In this document: one piece after another, positions 54,469 through 64,000 of the stretch
How positions within the stretch are numbered: the first letter of the stretch is position 1
How the letters are laid out: each line of letters opens with the position of its first letter
DNA from: Cyanodermella asteris
Lineage: Eukaryota; Ascomycota; Lecanoromycetes; Ostropales; Stictidaceae
Assembly: GCA_900618795.1 (NCBI GenBank)
Contig: UYJD01000009.1
Span: 627,823-691,822 of the forward strand
Length of the DNA stretch: 64,000 nt
Direction: 5' to 3'
Program-made: the position numbers and the translations under genes
Notes under the pieces: generated by a model
Told to the model about the DNA's origin: nothing
The model's database searches: none
What the model saw: only the letters and a program-made list of their open reading frames with translations

Positions 54469-55551
54469 TTTGGCAATTTCCCACCCGCGGTTGCAAAACG
54501 CTGACGGGCGCCATCTCGAACTGCACCGCCGCCCAGCTGTGCCGCGCAAAGACAGAACGAGCTCGCAAGCAAACGGGAAACATTGTCATCTCGCGACGAG
54601 AATAGCTATGCGAGACTCTACCCGAGCAAGGAACACACTTTGTATCGAACGGCTAGCGAACGTATGCAGCACAAAGACTCATGACAGACATGCTTGCGAC
54701 AGCAGAATGTTGACAACGACAATTGGCGAACGTCCCCACGATGTTCGACCTGATTTCGAGTTCAAACAAATGCGACAATTGCTACAGTTCCTCAGGCGAA
54801 CACTCCAGCAAGTGTGAAGAACAGTCAGGGGGTGTTTTGTGCCCATGCGAAGGTGAAACAAGGCGATCTGCACGTTGACTGTTTCTGTTTCTGACTTTCA
54901 GCGCAACGACACCCCCTGTCGGTGCTGACTCCCGAAAGCAACGATACCTTACCAACCTCGCCTTTCTCCAATCTCCATCACTCCTTACCACGCGTCGCAG
55001 CTCTCCATTCGCTCAATGTCACCCTCTTTCATCGCCCACTCCGCTGACAGGTCACAGCGTACCATGTCTGCTGCGGCGTCGTACGACCAGCATACGCCGG
55101 AATGCAGCTCATCGCCCATGCTTGCTCTCCTCACCATGGCGAAAGTGGGAAGACGCCTCAGTCCGAGAGGCCAGTGCGCCGCGGAGTGAGTTACAAGCCT
55201 GACGCGGCCTGGCCACGAAGATGAGTTGCAGCCGGCCTGGGACATCCCATCTGTGTTGCATGCTGCTAAACCTGTACGATCCGCTTCAGCCATGACGGTG
55301 TTGACGAGATCGCCAAGGTCTATCAGGCTTTGCGTCTAGTTCCTATATAAGTGCTCTACGCCTGCTGTTGTTACACGTTTGCTCTTCAGACTTGTCTCCT
55401 TTGCCTTACCTAGCTTTTGAAGTTGATTGATTGATTGATTTTCGCTCTTTCAAGTGTCAGGTACACTCATTTACACAGTTTCAAAAAACTTTCTGTTTTC
55501 GAATTTCCAGTCTTTCCAATTCTTCATTCAATCACATCTACACTATTCACA
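54469..55551. other. Upstream region of the repeat-protein gene
   Basis: A 1.1-kb region without a supported gene. It ends in a TATA-like element (55344-55350), a pyrimidine-rich stretch and a (TTGA)4-like run at about 55421-55440, then the start codon of the secreted repeat protein. Confidence 0.4.
55344..55350 (+). promoter_or_regulatory. TATA box candidate
   Basis: TATATAA lies about 200 bp upstream of the start codon of the secreted repeat protein, followed by a CT-rich stretch, as in strongly expressed fungal promoters. It is assigned by motif and position only. Confidence 0.5.
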
Positions 55552-56895
55552 ATGCAGTCCAAGATCACTTTCGGTCTCCTCGCCGCTGCAGGCTTCGCTG
55601 CCGCCACCGAGGCACCTTCGTACGGAAACGCCGGCAACCAGGTGTCCAGCGCCCCGGGTGCCACTCACTCAATCCCCGGCTACGGCGGAGAGCACGGCCA
55701 CTCCGGCGCCCCAGTCGAGACTCACTCAGTTCCCGGCTACGGCGGAGAGCACGGCCACTTCAGCGCTCCCGGCGCAACACACTCGATCCCCGGTTGGGGT
55801 GGCGAGCACGGCCACTCTAGCGCTCCAGTCGCCACGGGCGTCGTTGCTTCCATCCCCGGCTACGGGGGTGCGGGCAACGGCCCATCCAGCGCTCCCGGTG
55901 TTTCTTTCACGACTCCCGCGTTCTCCACCTACACTGGGATTGTTGGCGTGAACGGCACCGTTCCTGCTGTCACACCTTACGGCGGTAGCCAGACTACCCC
56001 TGCCAGCTCAGAGATCACCCCCATCGGTGGTGGATCTGGACCGGGATCACCGGGCTACGGATCCGGTAGCGGTTCCGGTGTCAGCTCGGACGTCGGCTCT
56101 GTCACTACTCCTGCTTCATCCACTGCTTCTGGATCTCCATCGTACGGCTCCGGCGACGAGGGTTCCGGTGATGAGGGCTCCGGTGACGAAGGCTCCGGTG
56201 ATGAAGGATCCGGAGACGAGGGCTCTGGCGATGAGGGCTCTGGCGACGAGGGCTCTGGCGACGAGGGCTCTGGAGACGAGGGCTCAGACGACGAAGGTTC
56301 CGGCGATGAGGGTTCCGGCGACGAAGGCTCTGGCGATGAAGGTTCAGGCTCGGTGACCACCCCGGCCGCTAGCGAGTCCACTGGCACACCCAGCTACGGC
56401 TCCGGCGACGAGGGCTCAGGCGACGAAGGCTCAGGCTCAGGCTCAGTCACCACCCCCGCCGCCAGCGAGGGCACCGGCGCTCCCAGCTACGGCAACGCCT
56501 CCGGCAGCCCCCAATCCCCCTCCAAGTCCATGCACTGGGGCGGCTACGGCGGCCAGGGCGGAATGGCACACAAGTCGGGTCACGCCCACAAGTCCGGCCA
56601 CGCTCACAAATCAGGTCACGCCCACGCCACCGGCCACCACGCCCACAAGTCCGGCTCGCACGAGAAGCCCACCGGCGAGCGCCACCACACCGGCTCCGAG
56701 GCCACTGCCACCCCGGTCGTGCCCGGCTACGGCGGCGGCGTCTCTTCCGGCCCCGCCGGTCTTCCCTCCACCACTGCGATGGTGTTTAGCACTTTCTTGA
56801 CTTCCGTCCGCTCGGCCCCGGGTTACGGTGGTGCCGAGTCCGAGACTGCTCCTGCTGCGCAGACTACGCCTGCTGGCGAGGGCCCGTCTTACTAG
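55552..56895 (+). CDS. Secreted repeat protein (EHGH, SGDEG and HAHKSG repeats)
   Basis: One exon encodes 447 aa. A signal peptide (MQSKITFGLLAAAGFAAA) is followed by three or four 21-23-aa units of the type APGATHSIPGYGGEHGHS. A Thr/Ser/Pro/Gly region comes next, then a tract of 13 SGDEG-type pentapeptides (56146-56340), one reading SDDEG, and a second tract of two. A His/Lys-rich block (GHAHKSGHAHKSGHAHKSG, about 56566-56655) and a Ser/Thr-rich end complete it. No Cys and no GPI tail are present, and no Lys-Arg processing sites separate the units. The acidic and His tracts could bind metal ions or interact electrostatically in the wall; that is inference. It is a wall or secreted protein of unknown role. 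Codons vary between repeats, so the tract is maintained at protein level or is old. Confidence 0.85.
   Translation: MQSKITFGLLAAAGFAAATEAPSYGNAGNQVSSAPGATHSIPGYGGEHGHSGAPVETHSVPGYGGEHGHFSAPGATHSIPGWGGEHGHSSAPVATGVVASIPGYGGAGNGPSSAPGVSFTTPAFSTYTGIVGVNGTVPAVTPYGGSQTTPASSEITPIGGGSGPGSPGYGSGSGSGVSSDVGSVTTPASSTASGSPSYGSGDEGSGDEGSGDEGSGDEGSGDEGSGDEGSGDEGSGDEGSGDEGSDDEGSGDEGSGDEGSGDEGSGSVTTPAASESTGTPSYGSGDEGSGDEGSGSGSVTTPAASEGTGAPSYGNASGSPQSPSKSMHWGGYGGQGGMAHKSGHAHKSGHAHKSGHAHATGHHAHKSGSHEKPTGERHHTGSEATATPVVPGYGGGVSSGPAGLPSTTAMVFSTFLTSVRSAPGYGGAESETAPAAQTTPAGEGPSY
56146..56340 (+). repeat. 15-bp minisatellite coding SGDEG units (13 copies)
   Basis: Thirteen in-frame 15-bp units of the form GGN TCN GGN GAY GAR run head to tail, one with GAC in place of the second Gly codon. 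Synonymous third positions differ between units. A two-unit echo is at 56398-56427. Confidence 0.95.
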
Positions 56896-57279
56896 ATAGG
56901 ACACAAAAAGGGCGGAATCCAATGCCCAGACATGACACGGACTTTTTGGCACGTAGATATGGTTTTTTGGGGAAAAGGACCAGATTACTTCTCTTACGAA
57001 ACAACAACAACAACAACAAGACTGGATTTGGAGCTTGGTTGTCTTTCGACTTTTATTGCTAGGTAGCAAGCAAAGAATTAATGAGCCGCTGAGCTATGCT
57101 CGCGCAATCGAAAAAACATCCTTCTGGCTCATTCATGCATGGTGATCAAAATTGGCATGAGTTCCTGTGCTCATGTTATCGCTTCAGTCAAATATGAATA
57201 GTTGATCGGGTGCGGCAGGGCCTTCGTGATGCCGTACAGCTTCATCATCCATGACGCCATCAATATATGCTTGTCCTAG
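56896..57279. other. Convergent flanks with a CAA repeat
   Basis: 3-prime flank of the repeat-protein gene, with an (ACA)n tract at 57001-57019. No gene is supported. Confidence 0.45.
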
Positions 57280-58846
57280 GTACCTACTCGTACGTCTCGC
57301 TCGAAGGCCGCTTTCCAGCTATTTCCGGGACCGTAACGCCATACAGCACCAGTATCTCATCGCCGACTCGCGCACTCTCGGGACCTAAGCCGATTTTCCC
57401 GCCCTTCGTGGCAAAGAGCTTACGCTGGACGTTTGTAGCCGCACACGATACCAAAAGAGGCCAAACACTCATGAGGTTGTATGCACGTCCTTCAAACAAT
57501 TTCGGTATCGATCCCGGATGGTTCCAAAATCTTTCATGGCCTCGTCGCTAGAATGGACCTCTCGTCCTGCGCTGGCATACCAGTCACGAGTGTCTTGTAA
57601 CATATCCTCACCGCTTCCGATTTGTGTAGTGCCAGGGGTTTTTCAGCTAGGTGGAGGCATTCGTCCAGCCCATCGATAATCTGCTCGGCTCTCGAAGCGA
57701 CGCTTCCGGAGGGTACATCTATAATTCGTACGGTGGAGTCCATATCGACCATTTCGCGGATCGTGTTTAAGGCAAAGCCATGCAACTCGAGTCTGTCGTC
57801 GTCATCCTGTCCGGCAACTCGGGGTTTTGAATGTGTGTCGTTTGCCCATGCCAGCAGTGGAGCCGCACACGGTATCCCCAATCGTAATCGGGCTCAGGTA
57901 AACGAAGGTCCATCACTCAGGAGGGAAGCCCACTGAGTCGATTCCTACCTTGGACGACTCCGAGCATGCACAAGCCGTGGTGATCGTGCCTCATGACCGC
58001 CTTCGCGCCGCGATTCAACACATGTTACGGAGGAGCAGCAAGGTCCAACGGCACATCGGCGCGGAGATCGCCAAGGTTGTGAAGAAAACAAATTTCATCA
58101 CGGATATCGCTCGTCTGCCTGTGCTGGCTAAAGTAGAGGAGATCGAAGTTTCGAAGCTTTCCGGCATTGTGCAAGTTGATGATCTGTTGTGTCTACATTT
58201 GACCTGATATATCGGAATTCCCGGACGTCGAGGCCCCGATAGAGAATAGAAAATTTCGGTTGGTGAGCTCGGCCACCAGGTCTGAGAGGCTGTTTAACGA
58301 CCATTCCAATATGCCGAGGAGAATCACGAAACGCCTCGCCAATACAGCTTCCTGTAAGATCCACAATCGGAAGTACCATGGGTTGGCAATGAGATCCACG
58401 AGGCTGGACGATAATCCAGATTCACGCGCGGGAATATTCATGTCCTTCATCATGTCGAAGAACCAGGTAGCCTGTCGGCATTCGACACTGCTCACTTTCG
58501 CAAACAAATCGTCCATCTGCTCGGCTTTAAGATCATATACGCTTGCAGTACTGCTAGGCTGATGCAGCCAAGCCATGATGGAGTCAGCTCGTCTGAAATA
58601 GTCTCCCAGTAGCCCTATCTGTCTGGCTTTCTCCTCGTTGTCCGTCTGCCGGATGAAGATGGCGTCGGGCCATATCTTGCCCCTGAAGCCACGAACCTGC
58701 AGGCTACAGACGATTTCATGTACAGGCGAGGTCAGGATGAGAGACTGGCCATTGTACGTGAATCGGTGAAGACAGTTATCCTTACCCCAGCAGTGCGATA
58801 GCGCGACATATTTGTGTGCGCCCGAGAAGAGACGGTTCACCTGAGC
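57280..58846 (-). pseudogene. HET-domain gene, degenerate
   Basis: The right part encodes a recognisable HET domain on the minus strand (KYVALSHCWGKDN, then IWPDAIFIRQTDNEEKARQI, SIMAWLHQ, LIANPWYFRLWILQEAVLAR). The left end (57284-57499) encodes the usual C-terminal piece (KGGKIGLGPESARVGDEILV). The parts lie in different frames with roughly three to four interruptions, and no clear start codon precedes the domain, so it looks broken. The family motif is drifted, with FIRQ where CINQ is usual. HET proteins act in heterokaryon incompatibility. The remaining similarity suggests fairly recent loss, or a gene with more introns than I can place. Confidence 0.7.
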
Positions 58847-58916
58847 CCAGATTCGAAGTCACTCAACACAAAGTCACGTGATCATGACGACTGTATACGT
58901 CGGTGTCGTATTCGGT

Positions 58917-60872
58917 CTATGTCCTGACCTCAACACCCTGCATCCCTCCTTCCGCTCGCCATGCCTCAACATGAGCCGTAAAGTCCTCGACACCACGGCC
59001 CCATATGCCAGATCGTGCAACTTGCATCTGAGCCTCTGGCGGAACTCGATCGAGATCGCCTTCCATATTGAAGTAGTTCGGAGTGCAACCCATTGCGGCA
59101 GCCATCGGCGGAGACCGCATCAAAATTTGCATACCCCAATTCTGCGTGGCCTCAGTCGTGGCTGATACCTCAAATGGCTTCCCACCCGACCTCTTCTGAG
59201 CCTCTTGCAGGATGTACGCAGCATGCTTGGCGAGCACGTCGGTGTTGAAGAGATTGTTTGGACTGAGGGTCGCCTGCCATGGACCGGATAGGAAGAGGTT
59301 TGGGAAGTTATGGTCGAGCACGCCATGAAGAGTCGTCGGACCGTTGGCGGCCCAGGCTTCGGTCATTGAGATACCGCCCCGACCTATGATTTTGAGATTG
59401 GCTTTTTCCGCAGGTGATCCGCCAAAGGGAGCACGGAAGCCAGTAGCGAAAATAACGGCGTCCACAGGATATTCTTGGCCATCGGCCACGATGCCAGTTT
59501 TAGTGAGGCGTTCCAATCCCTTGGCGTTGGTGTCTAGAAGTGTGACGTTGTCACGATTGAAAATCGGTAGATATTCGTCAGAATAACAAGGCCGTTTGCA
59601 CCAGGTTGGATACCACGGTTGAAGCTTCTCGGCTATCTTTGGATCTTTCACTTCTTTCACAACGCGACTGCGGATGCGCTCGAGCCGTGGTAGGTCGAGC
59701 TTACTCAGCTTTTCCATATACGCTGGCAGATCTTCTATCGTTCTCGGTCCGTCGGGGTTGCCTGCCACAGCCACCATGCCTCTCGCGCGGGTCCAGCCGT
59801 CATCGACGAGGTTTACTTCTGGTGGCTGGGCTGTGCTGACGGCGTGCTGGTGGAAGTTTCGAAGCCTCTCGCGCTGCCATCCTTGCGACGTGGCCACAGA
59901 CTTGTGAAACCATTCTTCATCGGTATTGCGATTATCGCGTGTGTCCACAGCAGCTGGAGTACGCTGGACGACGTACAGATGCTTTGCCCAGCGAGCGAGG
60001 TGTGGTGCAACTTGGACGCCGGAAGCGCCAGTGCCCACCAACGCGATACGCTTGTCTTCGAGGCTGGACATGATCGGTTCGGCTTGAGAGCCACCGGTGT
60101 ATTCATAGTCCCATCGAGAGGAATGGAAGATCTTGCCACCATAATCCAGGATGCCGGGCAACCCGGGAAGTTTCAACCAGTGAAGAGCACCGTTGACGGT
60201 TGCCACGAACGTCGACCGCACGTTCAAAGTCTGTGGCTGGCCACCATACCTGTGCTGCACAAGTGCAACGTTCCATTCTTTCGTCGATTCGTTCCATTCG
60301 AGTTTCTCTGCTCTGGTTTGAAACACTCCGCAATCGGATATCTTCCACTTCTGAGCAATGTGCTCAGCATAACCACGAATTTCTGCACCACTGGAAAAAC
60401 GTTGAGATGGGATGAAGCCAGTCTCCTCCAAAAGCGGTAAGTAGGAATAACTCTCGATGTCACAGTTAATGCCAGGATACCGGTTCCAATACCAAGCTCC
60501 ACCAAAGCCCCCGGCAGTGTCAACAAGTCTGATGTCCTTCGGATCTATTCCGGCTTCAACCATGCGGACCGCATACAAGATGCCGCCGAGTCCGGCACCG
60601 AGTATGAGCACTTTGCAACTGCTGTTGGGAAACATTTGTTGGATATCCTTTACAGACTTTCCAGCCCACGGATCAGATTGGAAATGCTGAAATTGGTCGG
60701 TCAGAGAAACATCAATGAATTGCTTGTCACCTTCATCACGAAGGCGCCTGGCACGTTCGGCACCATATCGCTTCTGGACTTGTAGCACATCCACGCCGGG
60801 CACACCTTCATCGGCATAGGCTTCGCCGGAAGACATCAGACTAGCAGCAGCAAGGCCGGTTGCCTCCGCCAT
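58917..60872 (-). CDS. FAD-dependent Baeyer-Villiger monooxygenase
   Basis: One exon encodes 651 aa. Motifs in order: first Rossmann GAGLGG (residues 91-97, VLILGAGLGGILYAVRM), GGFGGAWYWNRYPGINCDIE, the Baeyer-Villiger fingerprint GGKIFHSSRWDYEYT (FxGxxxHxxxW[P/D] type), and the second Rossmann RIALVGTGASGVQVAP. They are followed by VIFATGF. This class uses FAD, NADPH and O2 to convert ketones to esters or lactones (cyclohexanone/phenylacetone monooxygenase type). The N-terminal about 80 residues before the first Rossmann fold are typical of the longer fungal members. It sits between the HET remnant and a receptor-like gene, in a neighbourhood that resembles a metabolic cluster. Substrate unknown. 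Confidence 0.95.
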   Translation of the reverse strand: MAEATGLAAASLMSSGEAYADEGVPGVDVLQVQKRYGAERARRLRDEGDKQFIDVSLTDQFQHFQSDPWAGKSVKDIQQMFPNSSCKVLILGAGLGGILYAVRMVEAGIDPKDIRLVDTAGGFGGAWYWNRYPGINCDIESYSYLPLLEETGFIPSQRFSSGAEIRGYAEHIAQKWKISDCGVFQTRAEKLEWNESTKEWNVALVQHRYGGQPQTLNVRSTFVATVNGALHWLKLPGLPGILDYGGKIFHSSRWDYEYTGGSQAEPIMSSLEDKRIALVGTGASGVQVAPHLARWAKHLYVVQRTPAAVDTRDNRNTDEEWFHKSVATSQGWQRERLRNFHQHAVSTAQPPEVNLVDDGWTRARGMVAVAGNPDGPRTIEDLPAYMEKLSKLDLPRLERIRSRVVKEVKDPKIAEKLQPWYPTWCKRPCYSDEYLPIFNRDNVTLLDTNAKGLERLTKTGIVADGQEYPVDAVIFATGFRAPFGGSPAEKANLKIIGRGGISMTEAWAANGPTTLHGVLDHNFPNLFLSGPWQATLSPNNLFNTDVLAKHAAYILQEAQKRSGGKPFEVSATTEATQNWGMQILMRSPPMAAAMGCTPNYFNMEGDLDRVPPEAQMQVARSGIWGRGVEDFTAHVEAWRAEGGMQGVEVRT

Positions 60873-61594
60873 TATAACAAGGAATGATGTAGCTGGAAAA
60901 ATATGTTTGCGTGAAAGGCGAAGTCGAGGGAAGCCCGTCGGGAATTGTTTCTATATGCTGAATTGCAAGGCCGATTTCATATCGGTACGATTGCAGGGAC
61001 TTTAGCAGTTGGGTATGAAGGGGATGCAGGTTGTATAGCTGAGAACGCCTTTCAGCTGCGGCCGATTCCCTGACCTGCTGCCGCTTTAGTGTCCCATTAG
61101 TCTGAGGGCGATGTGGAGTAGTGATGACCATGATGGCCATGTGCATGCACGATGCACGCTAGTAGCTGCGCCAGAGTCCTGCATTGTGGCACTCAAGCGC
61201 CGTTGATGCATGCACATGGCCATCATGGTCATCACTACTCCACATCGCCCTGCCGCCAAGTTCCGACGAGGCCAGCACTATCCGTGATCCTTCGAATCGG
61301 AGACGGAAGCCCGAATGGGCATTCGAGCGCAAGCTTGAAGCTACGTCTTGCCTGCCGTGCCATCCGGTCGGGCATTGTCCATTTCGTTGTCCGAGCCAGA
61401 TCATGGCTGAGGCGAAGTCTCGCAGGTTTCGTGGTCTCACATCTCGGCGCAGCCTCCCCGCGTTTAAGGACTTCAGCGCGCCTTTCAACGATGGTTCGCC
61501 AGACCACAACTGACTACTATCTACCTCATCCCTTACATCAGCTACTGTGGCATTTTCGCATACAGTACTCCACCACCCGGCTCCACTTCTCCAC
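60873..61594. other. Spacer with a perfect inverted repeat
   Basis: Upstream of the monooxygenase (minus) and downstream of the receptor-like gene (minus). It contains the inverted repeat at 61105-61251. Open frames on both strands at 61152-61728 overlap each other and resemble no family. Confidence 0.5.
61105..61251. repeat. Perfect 45-bp inverted repeat with 57-bp spacer
   Basis: The left arm 61105-61149 (begins AGGGCGATGTGGAGTAGTG, ends ATGTGCATGCA) is exactly the reverse complement of the right arm 61207-61251. The spacer is 61150-61206. Bases immediately outside and inside the arms do not pair. The arms are not A/T-rich. Confidence 0.97.
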
Positions 61595-62815
61595 TCACAC
61601 CTGGCTAAACGAGGACACGGGCTTATCAGTTGTTGAGTCCCTTCGCTCTCGATGGACAGTATACTCGTACTGGACGTGAATCGCGCCAGGATTTGAGCTA
61701 TGCCCCTGCTTGAGGGACGCCAACTCAAGCTGATGCTCCCCTACCTCTGCCGTAGTAGTTCCTGCGGACTTCAGATGCATGAAAGTTCGGCTCCCTGATG
61801 GTCGGTCAGAGGTTTTGCGGCCTGTGCTTTTCTTCCTGAAAATGGCTGGAATCAATGGGACACATGCAGCAACGATGATCAAATCGTTCTCGATGCTGTT
61901 CCACAGGCCGATCGACATTGTGTGATTGTAAAGAGCCTCTAGGTCTGGATTACCGAGGAGGGTCCCGTTCTGTGATACTTTCACGACGCCTGTGGCGAAG
62001 GCGCTAGGTGAGAGTCAGCCGGTGCCGCGAAAGTTATGATTACGTAATCAACTTACGTCAAGCCAATTCCCATCAGTGCAATGGTGGAAACCTTTTTCCA
62101 AGCCCGCATCTTCAGCTTTGCAATCACAAATGCAGGATAGATCGCGAAAAGGAGATCGACTGCTGTTGAGCAAGCTGTTTTACAGTTCAGATTTTGCACT
62201 TTTGCATCCGGGAAACGAGAAACTCACCACTTGCTGCGAGTGAATAATCGATCTGCACGTTTCGAGCCCAACAAACAACATCTGGGTGGCTATAGGGATC
62301 CCATTGACCAGCGACCGGATTGCATTGCACAAAGCAAATGATGAATCCGGCAATACATATGATAAAAAGCCCGATGGTGACCCCGAGGAATGTCGATCGA
62401 ACCCATGGTCGTGGGCGGAAAATTCGGATGAGCAGGAAGGCGACAGCGACCTTGGGGAGAGTGACGCTCAGGAACGACCAAGAATCTGTGAAGAGTGCCC
62501 AGAAGGTCGCATGAGGCACTGTGTCAACAACGTTATCTGGGGTGACCTGTCGAACCCATGAAAGTGCGATTGCAAAGGTCACCATTCGCACCAAGTCAAG
62601 AGCCTGTCTTCATCAGTCATCGAATGTGGCATCAACATGGAGTATCTCACCCAGGAGATCGAAATTATGATATCCTCCCAACCGAAAGGCATCTCGATAA
62701 ACCATATTCTCGATACTGTACGCAGAGCGAAGGCTACCGCGGCTAGGGCGAAGAACGTCCATGATGCCGCAGAGGCACGGTAGGTAAACGAGATGAGATC
62801 GGTCTGGGTAGACAT
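61595..62815 (-). CDS. Rhodopsin-domain integral membrane protein (PTH11-related)
   Basis: Four exons (62651-62815, 62228-62603, 62057-62162, 61595-62003) join in frame to 351 aa. Features: seven hydrophobic segments, FGWEDIIISISWALDLVRMV, TLPKVAVAFLLIRIFRPRPW, a CNPVAGQWDP loop, and IDYSLAASAVDLLFAIYPAF continuing AKLKMRAWKKVSTIALMGIG. The tail is hydrophilic. It is in the same broad fungal rhodopsin-like family as the gene at 46320 but divergent from it. In place of the usual DDW it has WED. Such genes often lie in metabolic clusters. Ligand unknown. Confidence 0.9.
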
Positions 62816-63785
62816 TACTTGTGAAGATGGAAGACTTTGGCGAGGAACAATGCACAGTGCTCAGGAGTAGCTTGCTTCCCCTGAGTCCTTTAAAAAGGTA
62901 TTTCTTTTCCCCTCGGAATTCAAAGCCAGACCATCCGTTTGGACCGCCTGTGACGAAACGTTTCTCCTGAAGCGGAGACCAGATCGTGGTTCTTACCAGG
63001 ACCATCCATCTTAAAGCGGCACTTGCTGGCCGGAGACTCGTCTTGGACTGCTAGGAATGCGACGTGTGGCAAGGAACAAGGAAGCGAGCGGATGCCGCCT
63101 ATCTAGCCAAGCGGCCCACGAGACCTAGCGCCAAAAACAATGGCAGATACGCCGTACTTCGGCAGAAAGTTGGGTGGTAATGTGCCTGTCCACAGTGTCA
63201 GCATGCATATCTGTTATCTTCAGCTGCGGCGTCGTCACAATGTGGGTGACATTGTGGACCAAAACTGTCTTTAGCCTTACAGTCTATACTATTATCTAAT
63301 CCTGAGTGCTTTGGTGGAGACCTATCGAGGACTTCGAGATCCCTGTCAATCCTCGGAGGCTCAGAGCCACCCGACTGGCCCAACCACTTCACCGACGCCG
63401 GGATAGTGATCTATCAGGTACGATGTGGGCCGGAAGGGGGCGACCCTGAAACACCCTCGCGCGCTATCGTCCAGGCGTCAAACACACCAAGGTTGTTATG
63501 CATGCTTTTGGTTAGCATTGCGATCTTGTTGCAGACTGGCAGACTGTGTGTTCACCAACCTCCCTGGGATCGAAGGAGGGGTGCAAAAGCTACGGCATTC
63601 CGGACAACAGTCTGCTAAGCGCTTCAATCTACTGATAGAATATTTATACCGGACCTACACCTCGTAAAAAGCGACTCAATCATACCTATATTTGACTGAT
63701 CTTTCCTTGGATGCTGCAGCTCAACAGCGTCTGAAAGCGACTCCATTCTTCCCTACAGTTCGTGTCTTACCAAATATCACTCACT
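62816..63785. promoter_or_regulatory. Divergent promoter region
   Basis: A 970-bp spacer between the receptor-like gene (minus) and the AMP-binding gene (plus). A TATA-like TATTTATA is at 63641-63648, about 140 bp upstream of the latter start. No gene is supported inside. Confidence 0.4.
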
Positions 63786-64000
63786 ATGGCCATGAACGGA
63801 CAGAAACATCTCAGCGACTTGCTTGATGATGCTGTTCGTTCTGGAAGGAGTTGCTTCTTTTACAGATCGGGACTCTCGGAGCCATCTGTCTTGACTTATG
63901 AGGAGCTTCGTCGAAATGCTCTGTCCAGAGCTGCATCACTCTCCCGAAAGTCCGGACTGAACGACGCCAAAATTGTCCTCATTCACTTCCGGGAGCATGA
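63786..64000 (+). CDS. AMP-binding (adenylation domain) enzyme, 5-prime part
   Basis: The first 71 codons of a gene cut by the window edge. It reads MAMNGQKHLSDLLDDAVRSG, SCFFYRSGLSEPSVLTYEEL, and KIVLIHFREH. This is the opening of an ANL-superfamily adenylation domain as found at the start of fungal NRPS or NRPS-like enzymes (TYEEL followed by a VLLHF-type strand). Whether carrier, condensation or reductase domains follow cannot be seen. I choose the first of two ATGs (63786 and 63792). Confidence 0.65.
   Translation, partial: MAMNGQKHLSDLLDDAVRSGRSCFFYRSGLSEPSVLTYEELRRNALSRAASLSRKSGLNDAKIVLIHFREH

Noticed and set aside
56146-56340. Regularly spaced repeat considered as CRISPR
   Set aside because: The 15-bp units abut without spacers and code in frame for SGDEG; the genome is eukaryotic.
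56055-56387. Minus-strand Ser-Pro-Glu-Pro repeat frame
   Set aside because: Antisense reading of the SGDEG minisatellite; no start or context of its own.
57950-58207. Plus-strand open frame of 85 codons
   Set aside because: It is antisense to the degenerate HET gene and has no family resemblance.

Overview
The window is nuclear DNA of a filamentous ascomycete (Pezizomycotina). Genes are compact and mostly short-intron (about 45-100 nt, GT..AG), close to one gene per 2.5 kb. The families include fungus-specific ones: DUF2406, DUF7707-type GPI proteins, PTH11/rhodopsin-like receptors, a HET domain, and a VMA21 with a KKxx tail. A Dothideomycete is plausible from the overall look, but that is inference. 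One 342-base N run shows this is a draft assembly.

Left and central part (about 0.5-52.6 kb), mainly housekeeping. In order: an SDR oxidoreductase; calnexin; ATP synthase gamma (ATP3), divergent from DNA topoisomerase I; a DUF2406 protein; a rhomboid protease; VMA21; a metallophosphoesterase; a TDP2-like phosphodiesterase; a decayed alpha/beta hydrolase; a Fun30/Fft3 SNF2 remodeller; a large mitochondrial PPR-like protein; a PARP-type zinc-finger protein; an Hrr1/ZNFX1-type SF1 helicase; an F-BAR/SH3 (Cdc15/Imp2-like) protein; a GPI-anchored Cys-rich protein; an amidase; a rhodopsin-domain membrane protein; an isochorismatase-like hydrolase that contains the N gap; TVP18 divergent from SmD2; and NTF2. 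I joined exons by hand and each reported junction keeps frame. Exceptions are named in the entries.

Right part (about 54-64 kb), accessory in character. It holds a secreted repeat protein with SGDEG and His-rich tracts, a degenerate HET-domain gene, a Baeyer-Villiger monooxygenase, a perfect 45-bp inverted repeat, a second rhodopsin-like receptor, and the first 215 bases of an adenylation-domain (AMP-binding) enzyme. Together these resemble the edge of a secondary-metabolism or otherwise variable region.

The main observations to follow up are: the inverted repeat at 61105-61251; a 3.7-kb run of three neighbouring genes that all have frame problems (17.1-20.8 kb); the tandem-repeat secreted protein; the proximity of two heterochromatin-type ATPases (Fun30/Fft3-like and Hrr1-like); very small exons in NTF2 and TVP18; and the possible metabolic cluster at the right edge.
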